From DASSWG01 sp035705295 (GTDB lineage Bacteria; Bacteroidota; Bacteroidia; Flavobacteriales; Flavobacteriaceae), in assembly GCA_035705295.1 (NCBI GenBank), contig DASSWG010000073.1, positions 1-6,955 on the forward strand: a DNA stretch of 6,955 nucleotides, in the 5' to 3' direction. The translations under genes were made by a program, and so were the position numbers. The notes under the pieces were generated by a model, which saw only the letters and a program-made list of their open reading frames with translations, made no database searches and was not told where the DNA came from. Each line of letters starts with the position of its first letter. Positions within the stretch are counted from its first letter, which is position 1. Shown piece after piece: positions 1 to 5,501 of the stretch.

Positions 1-939
1 ATTGTCGTACCAAGCGATGAGTTTAAAAAAATTATCGTTCAACGCGATTCCGGCTTCCGCATCGAAATTGCATGTGTGCGGGGCCGAGACAAAATCTTGG
101 GAAACCACTGCTTCTTCGGTGTAGGAAACGATGCCTTTGTAGTCACTTTCCGCAGCGTCTTTAAAAACTTTTTTGATGGCATCGTACGAAGTGCTTTTTT
201 CGGTGCGCACGGTCAAATCCACCACGGAAACATCGGTAACCGGCACGCGAAAAGCCATTCCCGTGAGTTTTCCTTTTAAATCCGGAATTACTTTTGTCAC
301 CGCAACCGCAGCTCCGGTGGTGCTCGGAATGATGTTTGCCATCGCGCTCCTTCCCAAACGATAATTCTTTTGAGCGGGAGAATCTACTGTAAATTGGGAG
401 GTTGTCGTGGCGTGAACGGTGGTCATCAAGGCTTCGACGATGCCAAAATTTTCGTGTACGATTTTGGCCATCGGCGCCAGGCAATTGGTGGTACACGAAG
501 CATTGGAAATCATTGTTTGAGCCGAAGAAATTTCCCGATGGTTTACCCCCATCACGAACATGGGCAAGTCTTTTGAAGGCGCGGAAACCACGACTTTTTT
601 TGCACCGCCTTTCAAATGTTTTTCGGCGCCGTCTTTGTTGGTAAAAATTCCGGTGCAGTCCAAAATTAGTTCAGCACCAGCATCGTTCCATTTTAAATCT
701 TCGGGATTTTTTTCGGAAGTGACACGTATTGTTTTTCCATTAACGATTAAATTGCCGTTTTCCACTTTCACTTCCCCATCAAACCTACCGTGAACGGAAT
801 CGTATTTCAGCAAATACGCCAAATGTTCCACTTCCAACAAATCGTTGATGGCGGTAATTTCCATGTCCGCTCGTTTGGCAGCAATTCTAAAAGCGATCCT
901 GCCAATTCTTCCAAAACCGTTGATTCCTATTTTTGTCAT
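1..939 (-). CDS. gap: Glyceraldehyde-3-phosphate dehydrogenase, partial (C-terminus off the left edge)
   Basis: Phosphorylating, NAD-type GAPDH: glyceraldehyde-3-phosphate + NAD + phosphate gives 1,3-bisphosphoglycerate, in cytosolic glycolysis. The frame is open from the ATG at 939 to base 1, giving 313 residues; the family is about 331-335 long, so roughly 20 are missing. The Rossmann motif INGFGRIGR lies at residues 6-14, followed by AINDL (Asp33, the NAD-preferring acid). The active site SNASCTTNC has catalytic Cys149 (codon 493-495), and TTVHATT has catalytic His176 (codon 412-414). Also present are STTGAA, the phosphate-binding FRVP, and WYDN at the cut end. The S-loop is unusual: NYRLGR stands where DWRGGR is standard, although Pro188 is kept. 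There is no Shine-Dalgarno; the start is preceded by an A-rich leader. It lies 148 bases downstream of pfkA on the same strand, so co-transcription is likely. I see no convincing promoter of its own. Confidence 0.97.
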   Translation of the reverse strand, partial: MTKIGINGFGRIGRIAFRIAAKRADMEITAINDLLEVEHLAYLLKYDSVHGRFDGEVKVENGNLIVNGKTIRVTSEKNPEDLKWNDAGAELILDCTGIFTNKDGAEKHLKGGAKKVVVSAPSKDLPMFVMGVNHREISSAQTMISNASCTTNCLAPMAKIVHENFGIVEALMTTVHATTTSQFTVDSPAQKNYRLGRSAMANIIPSTTGAAVAVTKVIPDLKGKLTGMAFRVPVTDVSVVDLTVRTEKSTSYDAIKKVFKDAAESDYKGIVSYTEEAVVSQDFVSAPHTCNFDAEAGIALNDNFFKLIAWYDN

Positions 940-945
940 TTTTTT

Positions 946-965
946 GTTGATGGTTGTTGATGGTT
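946..965 (-). repeat. Perfect 10-base tandem duplication in the gap leader
   Basis: GTTGATGGTT occurs twice in a row on the plus strand (946-955, 956-965). In the gap mRNA this reads AACCATCAAC twice, ending 6 bases before the ATG. The leader it forms is rich in A and C and poor in G, so it should be unstructured, as is common for initiation without a Shine-Dalgarno in Bacteroidota. A role in translation is inference. Confidence 0.7.
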
Positions 966-1043
966 TTTTATATCAAAAATTGTTGCTTGTTAATCGCTTT
1001 TTGTTATTTGCTGTTTTACATTTTTAAACCAAAGAATTTTCCC

Positions 1044-1085
1044 TACTACCTAAAACCTAAAACCTCACACCTCATCCCTCACCCC
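1044..1085 (-). repeat. Degenerate G-rich heptamer array between pfkA and gap (6 units)
   Basis: Read on the minus strand from just past the pfkA stop, the sequence divides into six consecutive 7-base units: GGGGTGA, GGGATGA, GGTGTGA, GGTTTTA, GGTTTTA, GGTAGTA. The pattern is GGnnnKA. The octamer CCCTACTA (plus strand) sits at both ends, 1041-1048 and 1083-1090, the second copy overlapping the pfkA stop codon. The array begins almost at the stop and is transcribed if pfkA and gap share an mRNA. No hairpin-plus-T-run terminator is visible here. Function unknown. Confidence 0.75.
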
Positions 1086-1087
1086 TA

Positions 1088-2074
1088 CTAAATCGACGTA
1101 ATGTTCAACACCCTTCGCAATTCTTTGTTCAACGGTTTTTTCCCTTTGATGGCCTTTTCAAAATCCATCAATTTGATTTCGTTGTTGTGAATGCCGATCA
1201 TCCCATTGTTTTTGCCTTTCAAAAGTGCTTCTACCGCGCCAACCCCTATTCTGCTTGCCAACACACGATCGTAACAACTCGGTGCGCCACCCCGTTGAAT
1301 ATGGCCCAAAACCGAAACCCGGATTTCATAACCTTCGGTGTTTTCGTCGATAAATTCTGCCAATTCAAAAATATTTTTCCCGCTTTTTTCGCCTTCGGCC
1401 ACAATGATGATGCTCGAGGTTTTTCCGGATTTTTTACTTCGTTCCAAGGATTCCAACAAATTTTCCACGCCCTTGTTTTCCTCGGGGATCAAAATTTCTT
1501 CCGCGCCCGCTCCCACTCCGCTGTTCAATGCAATGTCGCCGGAATCCCGGCCCATCACTTCCACCAAAAACAAACGGTTGTGCGAACTCGCCGTGTCCCG
1601 GATTTTATCGATAGCCTCCACCGCTGTGTTCAAAGCTGTGTCGTACCCAATGGTGTAATCCGTGCCGTTGATGTCGTTGTCGATGGTCGCGGGAATTCCG
1701 ACAACGGGAAAACCATGCTCTTTGCTCAACAACATTGCGCCGGTAAACGTGCCATCGCCACCGATAACGATCAGCGCGTCGATTTTTTCTTTTTTTAAAT
1801 TTTGAAAAGCCTTTGCCCGACCTGTCTTCGAACGAAATTCTTCCGACCGTGTCGATTTCAAAAATGTACCGCCTTTGTTCACAATGTTCCGTACGGAACG
1901 CGCGGTCAAGGTTTCAAAATCGCTTTCGAGCAAACCTTCAAAACCGCGGTAAATTCCGATGCACGTTATTTTATGATAAGCACAACAACGCGCCACTGCA
2001 CGGATCGCAGCGTTCATTCCGGGCGCGTCACCACCGGAAGTCAATACGCCTATTTTTTTGATTCTTGTTGCCAT
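1088..2074 (-). CDS. pfkA: ATP-dependent 6-phosphofructokinase
   Basis: Phosphorylates fructose-6-phosphate to fructose-1,6-bisphosphate with ATP, the committing step of glycolysis. The protein is 328 residues; the E. coli enzyme is 320. Visible motifs: GVLTSGGDAPGMNAAIR at residues 9-25 (nucleotide site), GGDGT at 105-109, TIDND at 130-134 with Asp132 as the likely catalytic base, MGRDSG at 174-179, and LGHIQRGG at 256-263 for sugar-phosphate binding. Gly108, with Ala129 rather than Lys before TIDND, marks the ATP-using type and not the pyrophosphate type. The ATG at 2074 is the only sensible start because the nucleotide loop begins within 10 residues and the next Met is residue 20. A TAGCTTTG promoter box ends only 7 bases upstream of that ATG, so the leader must be almost absent. 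gap follows on the same strand. Confidence 0.97.
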   Translation of the reverse strand: MATRIKKIGVLTSGGDAPGMNAAIRAVARCCAYHKITCIGIYRGFEGLLESDFETLTARSVRNIVNKGGTFLKSTRSEEFRSKTGRAKAFQNLKKEKIDALIVIGGDGTFTGAMLLSKEHGFPVVGIPATIDNDINGTDYTIGYDTALNTAVEAIDKIRDTASSHNRLFLVEVMGRDSGDIALNSGVGAGAEEILIPEENKGVENLLESLERSKKSGKTSSIIIVAEGEKSGKNIFELAEFIDENTEGYEIRVSVLGHIQRGGAPSCYDRVLASRIGVGAVEALLKGKNNGMIGIHNNEIKLMDFEKAIKGKKPLNKELRRVLNITSI

Positions 2075-2081
2075 TGGAAAC

Positions 2082-2089
2082 CAAAGCTA
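2082..2089 (-). promoter_or_regulatory. Bacteroidota -7 box for pfkA
   Basis: On the minus strand this reads TAGCTTTG, an exact match to the Bacteroidota consensus TAnnTTTG. Seven bases separate it from the pfkA ATG, so transcription would begin at, or a few bases before, the start codon. No clear TTG (-33) lies at the usual distance; a TTAG about 20 bases upstream is the nearest approximation. Confidence 0.6.
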
Positions 2090-2125
2090 TTTTATTTCAA
2101 CCGAATAACCTAATTTGAAAAAAGG

Positions 2126-2139
2126 CGAAAACGTTTTCG
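2126..2139. promoter_or_regulatory. Perfect 14-base palindrome, LacI-family operator-like
   Basis: CGAAAACGTTTTCG is its own reverse complement. The AAACGTTT core with a central CpG is shared by known LacI-family operators (PurR, GalR/CytR, Cra/FruR). It lies 51 bases upstream of the pfkA start, centred about 47 bases behind the pfkA -7 box. That is a plausible position for a carbon-responsive regulator of the pfkA-gap unit. Activation or repression cannot be told from position alone. No regulator gene is in the window. Confidence 0.5.
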
Positions 2140-2250
2140 GTTGATAAGTTAAATTTGGGTTGTTCGAGATGAATTCCCCTGGGAACAGCATTGGCGCAAA
2201 CCTTTGGGAAGAATGTTTTGTTTTTAATGATTGGTGCTATCACGAATTCT

Positions 2251-2285
2251 GTGGGTCGGAAGACGGGGGACGGAAGACCGAAGTT
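2251..2285 (+). repeat. G-rich heptamer array, left arm of an inverted pair
   Basis: Five consecutive 7-base units on the plus strand: GTGGGTC, GGAAGAC, GGGGGAC, GGAAGAC, CGAAGTT; consensus GGnnGAC. The 15-base segment GACGGAAGACCGAAG (2269-2283) is exactly complementary to 2366-2380. Pairing extends four more positions outward with one G-T. The 82 bases between the perfect arms would form a loop. Confidence 0.75.
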
Positions 2286-2356
2286 GCAGGTTTTCTTCGA
2301 GTTTATAGGGAAACAACCAAAAATGTCGTGATAAATAGCACTATCAAAGTGATTCT

Positions 2357-2384
2357 TGTTTCCGTCTTCGGTCTTCCGTCTCCC
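2357..2384 (-). repeat. G-rich heptamer array, right arm of an inverted pair
   Basis: On the minus strand it reads four 7-base units: GGGAGAC, GGAAGAC, CGAAGAC, GGAAACA. It is the inverted partner of the array at 2251-2285, with a 15-base perfect complementary core. Units differ between the two arms outside that core, so this is not a simple recent duplication of the whole segment. Confidence 0.75.
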
Positions 2385-2416
2385 AGCCTTTAAAACCAAA
2401 GTGTTTTACAAATTGA

Positions 2417-2483
2417 GGTTTTATATTGCTTCCACAAGGTTCGTGGTAGAACCTAATGATTGAATCTATCTTGCAATAAAACC
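2417..2483. other. Nested inverted repeats, possible folded element upstream of the helicase
   Basis: GGTTTTAT (2417-2424) pairs with ATAAAACC (2476-2483). After a two-base bulge, TGC (2427-2429) pairs with GCA (2473-2475). Inside the 43-base loop is a second hairpin, AGGTTC (2437-2442) with GAACCT (2449-2454) and a 6-base loop. The whole lies upstream of the helicase -7 box, so it would be in the helicase mRNA only if a second, more distal promoter exists. It could instead be a protein-binding region or chance in AT-rich DNA. Confidence 0.3.
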
Positions 2484-2517
2484 CACTTATTTGTGCCATA
2501 AGCTGTTACGGAATGTC

Positions 2518-2525
2518 TATCTTTG
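2518..2525 (+). promoter_or_regulatory. Bacteroidota -7 box for the DEAD-box helicase
   Basis: TATCTTTG matches TAnnTTTG exactly and is followed by CCGC. The closest TTG (2491-2493) is 24 bases upstream, slightly longer than usual spacing. Transcription would begin near 2529-2532, giving a leader of about 15-18 bases before the ATG at 2547. The in-frame TTG at 2523 falls within this box, which argues against it as a start codon. Confidence 0.65.
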
Positions 2526-2546
2526 CCGCTAATTTTAATAATTTAT

Positions 2547-4376
2547 ATGAACAAATTCGAAGAATTGGGCTTGAATGCCGAACTGATGGACGCCGTGAAG
2601 GATTTGGGGTTTGAAACCCCGAGCGAAGTACAGGAAAAAGCCATTCCGATTTTACTGCAAGAAGAAACCGATTTGGTTGCTTTGGCACAAACAGGGACCG
2701 GAAAAACCGCCGCGTTTGGTTTTCCGCTGATCCAAAAACTGAACGCGGACAGCAAAACCACGCAAGCGCTTATTTTATCGCCCACGCGCGAATTGTGCCT
2801 GCAGATCACCAACGAACTTAAAAACTATTCGAAATATACGAAAGGCTTGAATACGGTTGCCATTTATGGAGGTGCGAGCATCACCGATCAAGCAAAACAG
2901 ATCAAACGCGGTGCGCAAATAATCGTTGCCACCCCGGGCCGGATGAAAGATATGGTGGGACGGAAAATGATCGACATTTCAAAAATCGAATATTGCATTT
3001 TGGACGAGGCCGACGAAATGTTGAACATGGGTTTTTACGAAGACATCACCGACATTCTGTCGCACACCCCACAAGATAAAAACACATGGCTTTTCAGCGC
3101 CACTATGCCCAAAGAAGTGGCGGTGATCGCAAAAAAGTTTATGCACCACCCACATGAAATCACTGTGGGAAGCAAAAATGCGGGTATAAAAAATGTAAGC
3201 CACGAATTTTACCTTGTGGGCGCCCGCGATCGGTACAGCGCGTTGAAACGTTTGGCCGATGCCAACCCCGATATTTTTTCGGTGGTTTTTTGCCGAACCA
3301 AGCGCGACACCCAAAAAGTGGCCGAACAGCTTATTTCCGATGGTTATAATGCGGCAGCTTTGCACGGTGACCTGAGCCAAAACCAACGCGATTTGGTGAT
3401 GAAAAGTTTCCGCACCCGACAAATACAAATGCTGGTGGCCACCGATGTTGCCGCTCGAGGGATCGATGTGGACGACATTACGCACGTCATCAATTATCAA
3501 CTTCCGGACGAAATTGAAACCTACACGCACCGAAGTGGGCGAACCGGGCGCGCCGGAAAAAATGGGGTTTCAATGGTAATCGTCACCAAAAGCGAACTGC
3601 GCAAAATAAAAAGCATTGAGCGCATCGTGAAACAACCTTTTGTCCAGAAAGAAATTCCAAGCGGAACGGAAATTTGCCAAGTGCAATTGTTCCACTTGGC
3701 AAACAGCATAAAAAACACCGAAATCAACCACGATATTGATACTTTTCTTCCCGCTTTGGGCGAAATTTTGGAAGGTTATTCCAAGGAAGAATTGATCAAA
3801 AAATTCTTTTCGGTGGAATTTACCCGATTTTACAATTATTACAAAGATGCCCCAAAAATCGATGCGAAAAATTCCAATTACCGTGAAGGCGAAGATACGG
3901 GCGAGAGTACGCGCTACTTCATCAACATGGGCGGAAAAGATGGTTTCGATTGGATGTCGTTGAAAGATTTCTTGAAAGAAAACCTCGATTTGGACCGCGA
4001 TGGGGTTTCCAGGGTCGATGTGAAAGACAGTTTTTCCTTTTTCAACACCGACACTTCCGAAGTGGACAAGGTATTGAAAACCTTCGAAAATTTTGAATAC
4101 GATGGCCGAACGGTGAGTGTTGAAATCACGGAAGAAAAAAGCTCAAAACGACACCGGGGAAAAGGTGGAGGAAGAAAAGGAAAACCCGGTGGGTTCAAAG
4201 GAAAAAATTTCGGCGGAAAAGAACGTGGAAAAGGAAAAAGACGAAGTGAAAAACCAGCTTTTTCCAGGCGGTCGGAAAGTTCGGGCGGAAGGCAAGAAAA
4301 TGCCGGTGGCGGAAAAAAAGGATCCAGATCATCGAATATAAAAAGTTCCATCAACCGTCGAAAATCCAAAAAATAA
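2547..4376 (+). CDS. DEAD-box ATP-dependent RNA helicase with DbpA-like RNA-binding domain and basic tail
   Basis: Unwinds or remodels RNA using ATP; in bacteria such proteins serve ribosome assembly, RNA decay and growth in the cold. The 609 residues show the full motif set: Phe4 and Gln29 (Q motif), AQTGTGKT 47-54 (motif I), PTREL 79-83, TPGR 129-132, DEAD 153-156 (motif II), SAT 184-186 (III), VVFCRTK 246-252 (IV), ATDVAARGID 298-307 (V), HRSGRTGRAG 328-337 (VI). Residues about 455-528 resemble the RRM-like C-terminal domain of DbpA/CsdA, which gives RNA specificity. Residues 531-609 are rich in Lys, Arg, Gly and Ser, probably a disordered RNA-binding tail. I chose the ATG at 2547; an upstream TTG lies inside the promoter. 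A secreted-protein gene follows after 41 bases with no terminator visible. The match is to the DbpA/CsdA/DeaD group, but I cannot name the orthologue. Confidence 0.95.
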   Translation: MNKFEELGLNAELMDAVKDLGFETPSEVQEKAIPILLQEETDLVALAQTGTGKTAAFGFPLIQKLNADSKTTQALILSPTRELCLQITNELKNYSKYTKGLNTVAIYGGASITDQAKQIKRGAQIIVATPGRMKDMVGRKMIDISKIEYCILDEADEMLNMGFYEDITDILSHTPQDKNTWLFSATMPKEVAVIAKKFMHHPHEITVGSKNAGIKNVSHEFYLVGARDRYSALKRLADANPDIFSVVFCRTKRDTQKVAEQLISDGYNAAALHGDLSQNQRDLVMKSFRTRQIQMLVATDVAARGIDVDDITHVINYQLPDEIETYTHRSGRTGRAGKNGVSMVIVTKSELRKIKSIERIVKQPFVQKEIPSGTEICQVQLFHLANSIKNTEINHDIDTFLPALGEILEGYSKEELIKKFFSVEFTRFYNYYKDAPKIDAKNSNYREGEDTGESTRYFINMGGKDGFDWMSLKDFLKENLDLDRDGVSRVDVKDSFSFFNTDTSEVDKVLKTFENFEYDGRTVSVEITEEKSSKRHRGKGGGRKGKPGGFKGKNFGGKERGKGKRRSEKPAFSRRSESSGGRQENAGGGKKGSRSSNIKSSINRRKSKK

Positions 4377-4417
4377 TTATCGGAAAAACCCGTTTTCATT
4401 TTTCACTTTTTAATGCG

Positions 4418-5182
4418 ATGAAGTTCAAAAAATCCGTATTCTTAATTTTATGCCTAATAGGATTGTGCGCCTCGGCGCAAGAAACCCAACTTATCAAAGG
4501 AGTGGTTTTGAACGCCGCCAACGATGCGCCGTTGGAAAATGTGAACATCATCAATTTGAACAAAGTGATCGGAACTTCCACCAATGAAAAAGGCGAGTTT
4601 AGCATCAAAGCTTCGATCAACGACACCTTATTTTTTTCGCGCCTGGCATTTGAAACCATTGAAGTTCGGGTTACCGAAGACTGGACCAAATTTGGCGAAG
4701 TGACCGTAAAAATGACCGAAGTGGGAATCGCCTTGGAGCGGGTGATTATCAAACCCGTCAAACTCACGGGTTTTATAGAAATCGATGCCAAAAACATTCC
4801 CATTTATGAAAACACGCGCTATAGCATTTCTGGGCTAAGTTCCGGTTATGAAGCTGGCGACTCGCAACCCGGAACGGTTTCGAAAGTCTTGGGTGCCATT
4901 TTCAATCCGGCCGATTTGTTGTACCATATTTTCGGCAACCGCCCACAACAAATGCGCAAACTGGAAAAAATGCGCGAAAACGATGAAATTCGAAGCCTGC
5001 TGCAACAAAAATTCGACCGTGAAACCTTGATGGCCGTACTGCAGATCAGCAAAGTGGACATCAACGAAATTTTGCGTCGCTGCAATTATTCCAAAGATTT
5101 TATCAGAAACGCGAACGATCTGCAAATCCTCGATGCCATCAGTGGTTGTTACGAGGAATATAAAGTGTTGCAACGGGAGTAA
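4418..5182 (+). CDS. Secreted protein with carboxypeptidase-regulatory-like domain
   Basis: 254 residues. An N-terminal signal peptide (MKFKKS, then hydrophobic residues to about 17, with the site ASA|QE after residue 20) predicts export. The Cys at 17 is not in a proper lipobox because Leu precedes it. Residues about 26-110 fit a CarboxypepD_reg-like beta-sandwich: KGVVLNAANDAPLENVNI, then GTSTNEKGEF, then DTLFFSRLAFE. This is the same domain found at the front of SusC-type transporters, but no plug or barrel follows. Residues about 155-254 look mostly helical, with charged segments, and match no fold I can name. The exact role is unknown; periplasmic or envelope location is likely. It is probably co-transcribed with the helicase. 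I recall similar pairing in other flavobacteria but cannot confirm it here. ATG at 4418 is chosen because the signal peptide starts there. Confidence 0.85.
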   Translation: MKFKKSVFLILCLIGLCASAQETQLIKGVVLNAANDAPLENVNIINLNKVIGTSTNEKGEFSIKASINDTLFFSRLAFETIEVRVTEDWTKFGEVTVKMTEVGIALERVIIKPVKLTGFIEIDAKNIPIYENTRYSISGLSSGYEAGDSQPGTVSKVLGAIFNPADLLYHIFGNRPQQMRKLEKMRENDEIRSLLQQKFDRETLMAVLQISKVDINEILRRCNYSKDFIRNANDLQILDAISGCYEEYKVLQRE

Positions 5183-5199
5183 TTAATCTTCCTATATGC

Positions 5200-5227
5200 A
5201 CGTGTCACTCTTTAAAATAAAACACGT
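5200..5227. promoter_or_regulatory. Inverted repeat at the toxin-antitoxin promoter (candidate autoregulatory operator)
   Basis: ACGTGT (5200-5205) is complementary to ACACGT (5222-5227), with 16 bases between. The right arm overlaps the first base of the -7 box. Toxin-antitoxin operons are commonly repressed by their own ribbon-helix-helix antitoxin bound to such sites, so this is a reasonable operator candidate. The arms are short and chance is possible. Confidence 0.35.
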
Positions 5228-5234
5228 ATCTTTA
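5227..5234 (+). promoter_or_regulatory. -7 box for the toxin-antitoxin operon
   Basis: TATCTTTA differs from the Bacteroidota consensus TAnnTTTG by one base. Only nine bases separate it from the antitoxin ATG at 5244, implying a leader of a few bases. Its presence argues against the in-frame ATG at 5196, which would place the promoter inside the coding region. Confidence 0.5.
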
Positions 5235-5243
5235 CCAAAAAAA

Positions 5244-5501
5244 ATGAATACCAAACTCACATTGACCATAGAGGAAGAGGTAATAAAAACCGCAAAGGAA
5301 TATGCCAAAAAACAAGGGCAAAGCCTTTCCGGAATGGTTGAAAATTATTTCAAATTAATTTCTGAAAGTAGAAATAAGAAAGTTCCAGCAGACCAACTAT
5401 CTCCCAAAATACAAAAATTGAGGGGAATAATAAAAATAGATAGTCAATTGGATTACAGAAAAATATTGACGGAAGAATTGTCCAAAAAATATGACATCTA
5501 A
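5244..5501 (+). CDS. DUF6364-like ribbon-helix-helix antitoxin
   Basis: 85 residues. The start MNTKLTLTIEEEVIKTAKEY has the layout of a ribbon-helix-helix protein: a short strand (residues 3-9), a helix (10-24), a turn QGQSLS, then a second helix (about 29-41). This resembles DUF6364 proteins, which usually sit beside PIN toxins. The N-terminal part would bind operator DNA as a dimer. The C-terminal part (about 50-85) would wrap and inhibit the toxin. Its last 11 bases overlap the toxin gene in another frame, so translation is probably coupled. GC is clearly lower than in flanking genes. I prefer the ATG at 5244 to the one at 5196, because the family-like sequence begins there and a promoter box lies between. 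Confidence 0.8.
   Translation: MNTKLTLTIEEEVIKTAKEYAKKQGQSLSGMVENYFKLISESRNKKVPADQLSPKIQKLRGIIKIDSQLDYRKILTEELSKKYDI

Larger units (their letters stand above)
2090..2517. other. Large divergent intergenic region between pfkA and the helicase
   Basis: No credible gene is seen across these roughly 430 bases. From left to right it holds an operator-like palindrome (2126-2139), unassigned sequence (about 2140-2250), two inverted heptamer arrays (2251-2285 and 2357-2384) around a 71-base spacer, and an AT-rich segment with nested inverted repeats (2417-2483) just before the helicase promoter. A 100-residue minus-strand open frame (2097-2399) runs straight through both repeat arrays and resembles no family I know, so I treat it as chance. 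Confidence 0.6.

Noticed and set aside
1187..1798. 203-residue plus-strand frame antisense to pfkA
   Set aside because: Low-complexity Phe/His-rich product typical of the reverse strand of a real gene; pfkA on the minus strand accounts for the sequence.
1044..2384. Heptamer arrays as a CRISPR
   Set aside because: Units are 7 bases long and contiguous, without 25-40 base repeats, unique spacers or cas genes.
2097..2399. 100-residue minus-strand open frame between pfkA and the helicase
   Set aside because: It runs through both heptamer arrays, resembles no known family, and overlaps the pfkA promoter region. Length alone is not support.
2431..2460. tRNA T-arm-like GGTTCG with a downstream GAACC
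   Set aside because: The stem and loop lengths do not fit a T-arm (5-base stem, 7-base loop), and no acceptor, D or anticodon arm is nearby.
2523..2546. TTG start extending the helicase by eight residues
   Set aside because: The TTG is part of the TATCTTTG promoter box, and the added residues (MPLILIIY) are not helicase-like; the Q-motif region begins normally from the ATG at 2547.
4117..4341. Lysine- and glutamate-rich 74-residue frame inside the helicase tail, and the antisense Pro/Phe-rich frame at 3914-4399
   Set aside because: Both are shadows of the purine-rich codons for the Lys/Arg/Gly tail and have no independent start signals or family resemblance.
4377..4417. Possible terminator between the helicase and the secreted-protein gene
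   Set aside because: GAAAA/TTTTC gives only a weak five-base stem and the T-runs that follow are interrupted, so it does not qualify as an intrinsic terminator.
5196..5243. Upstream ATG adding 16 residues to the antitoxin
   Set aside because: The extension contains the -7 box and inverted-repeat arm, and the ribbon-helix-helix sequence starts at the ATG at 5244.
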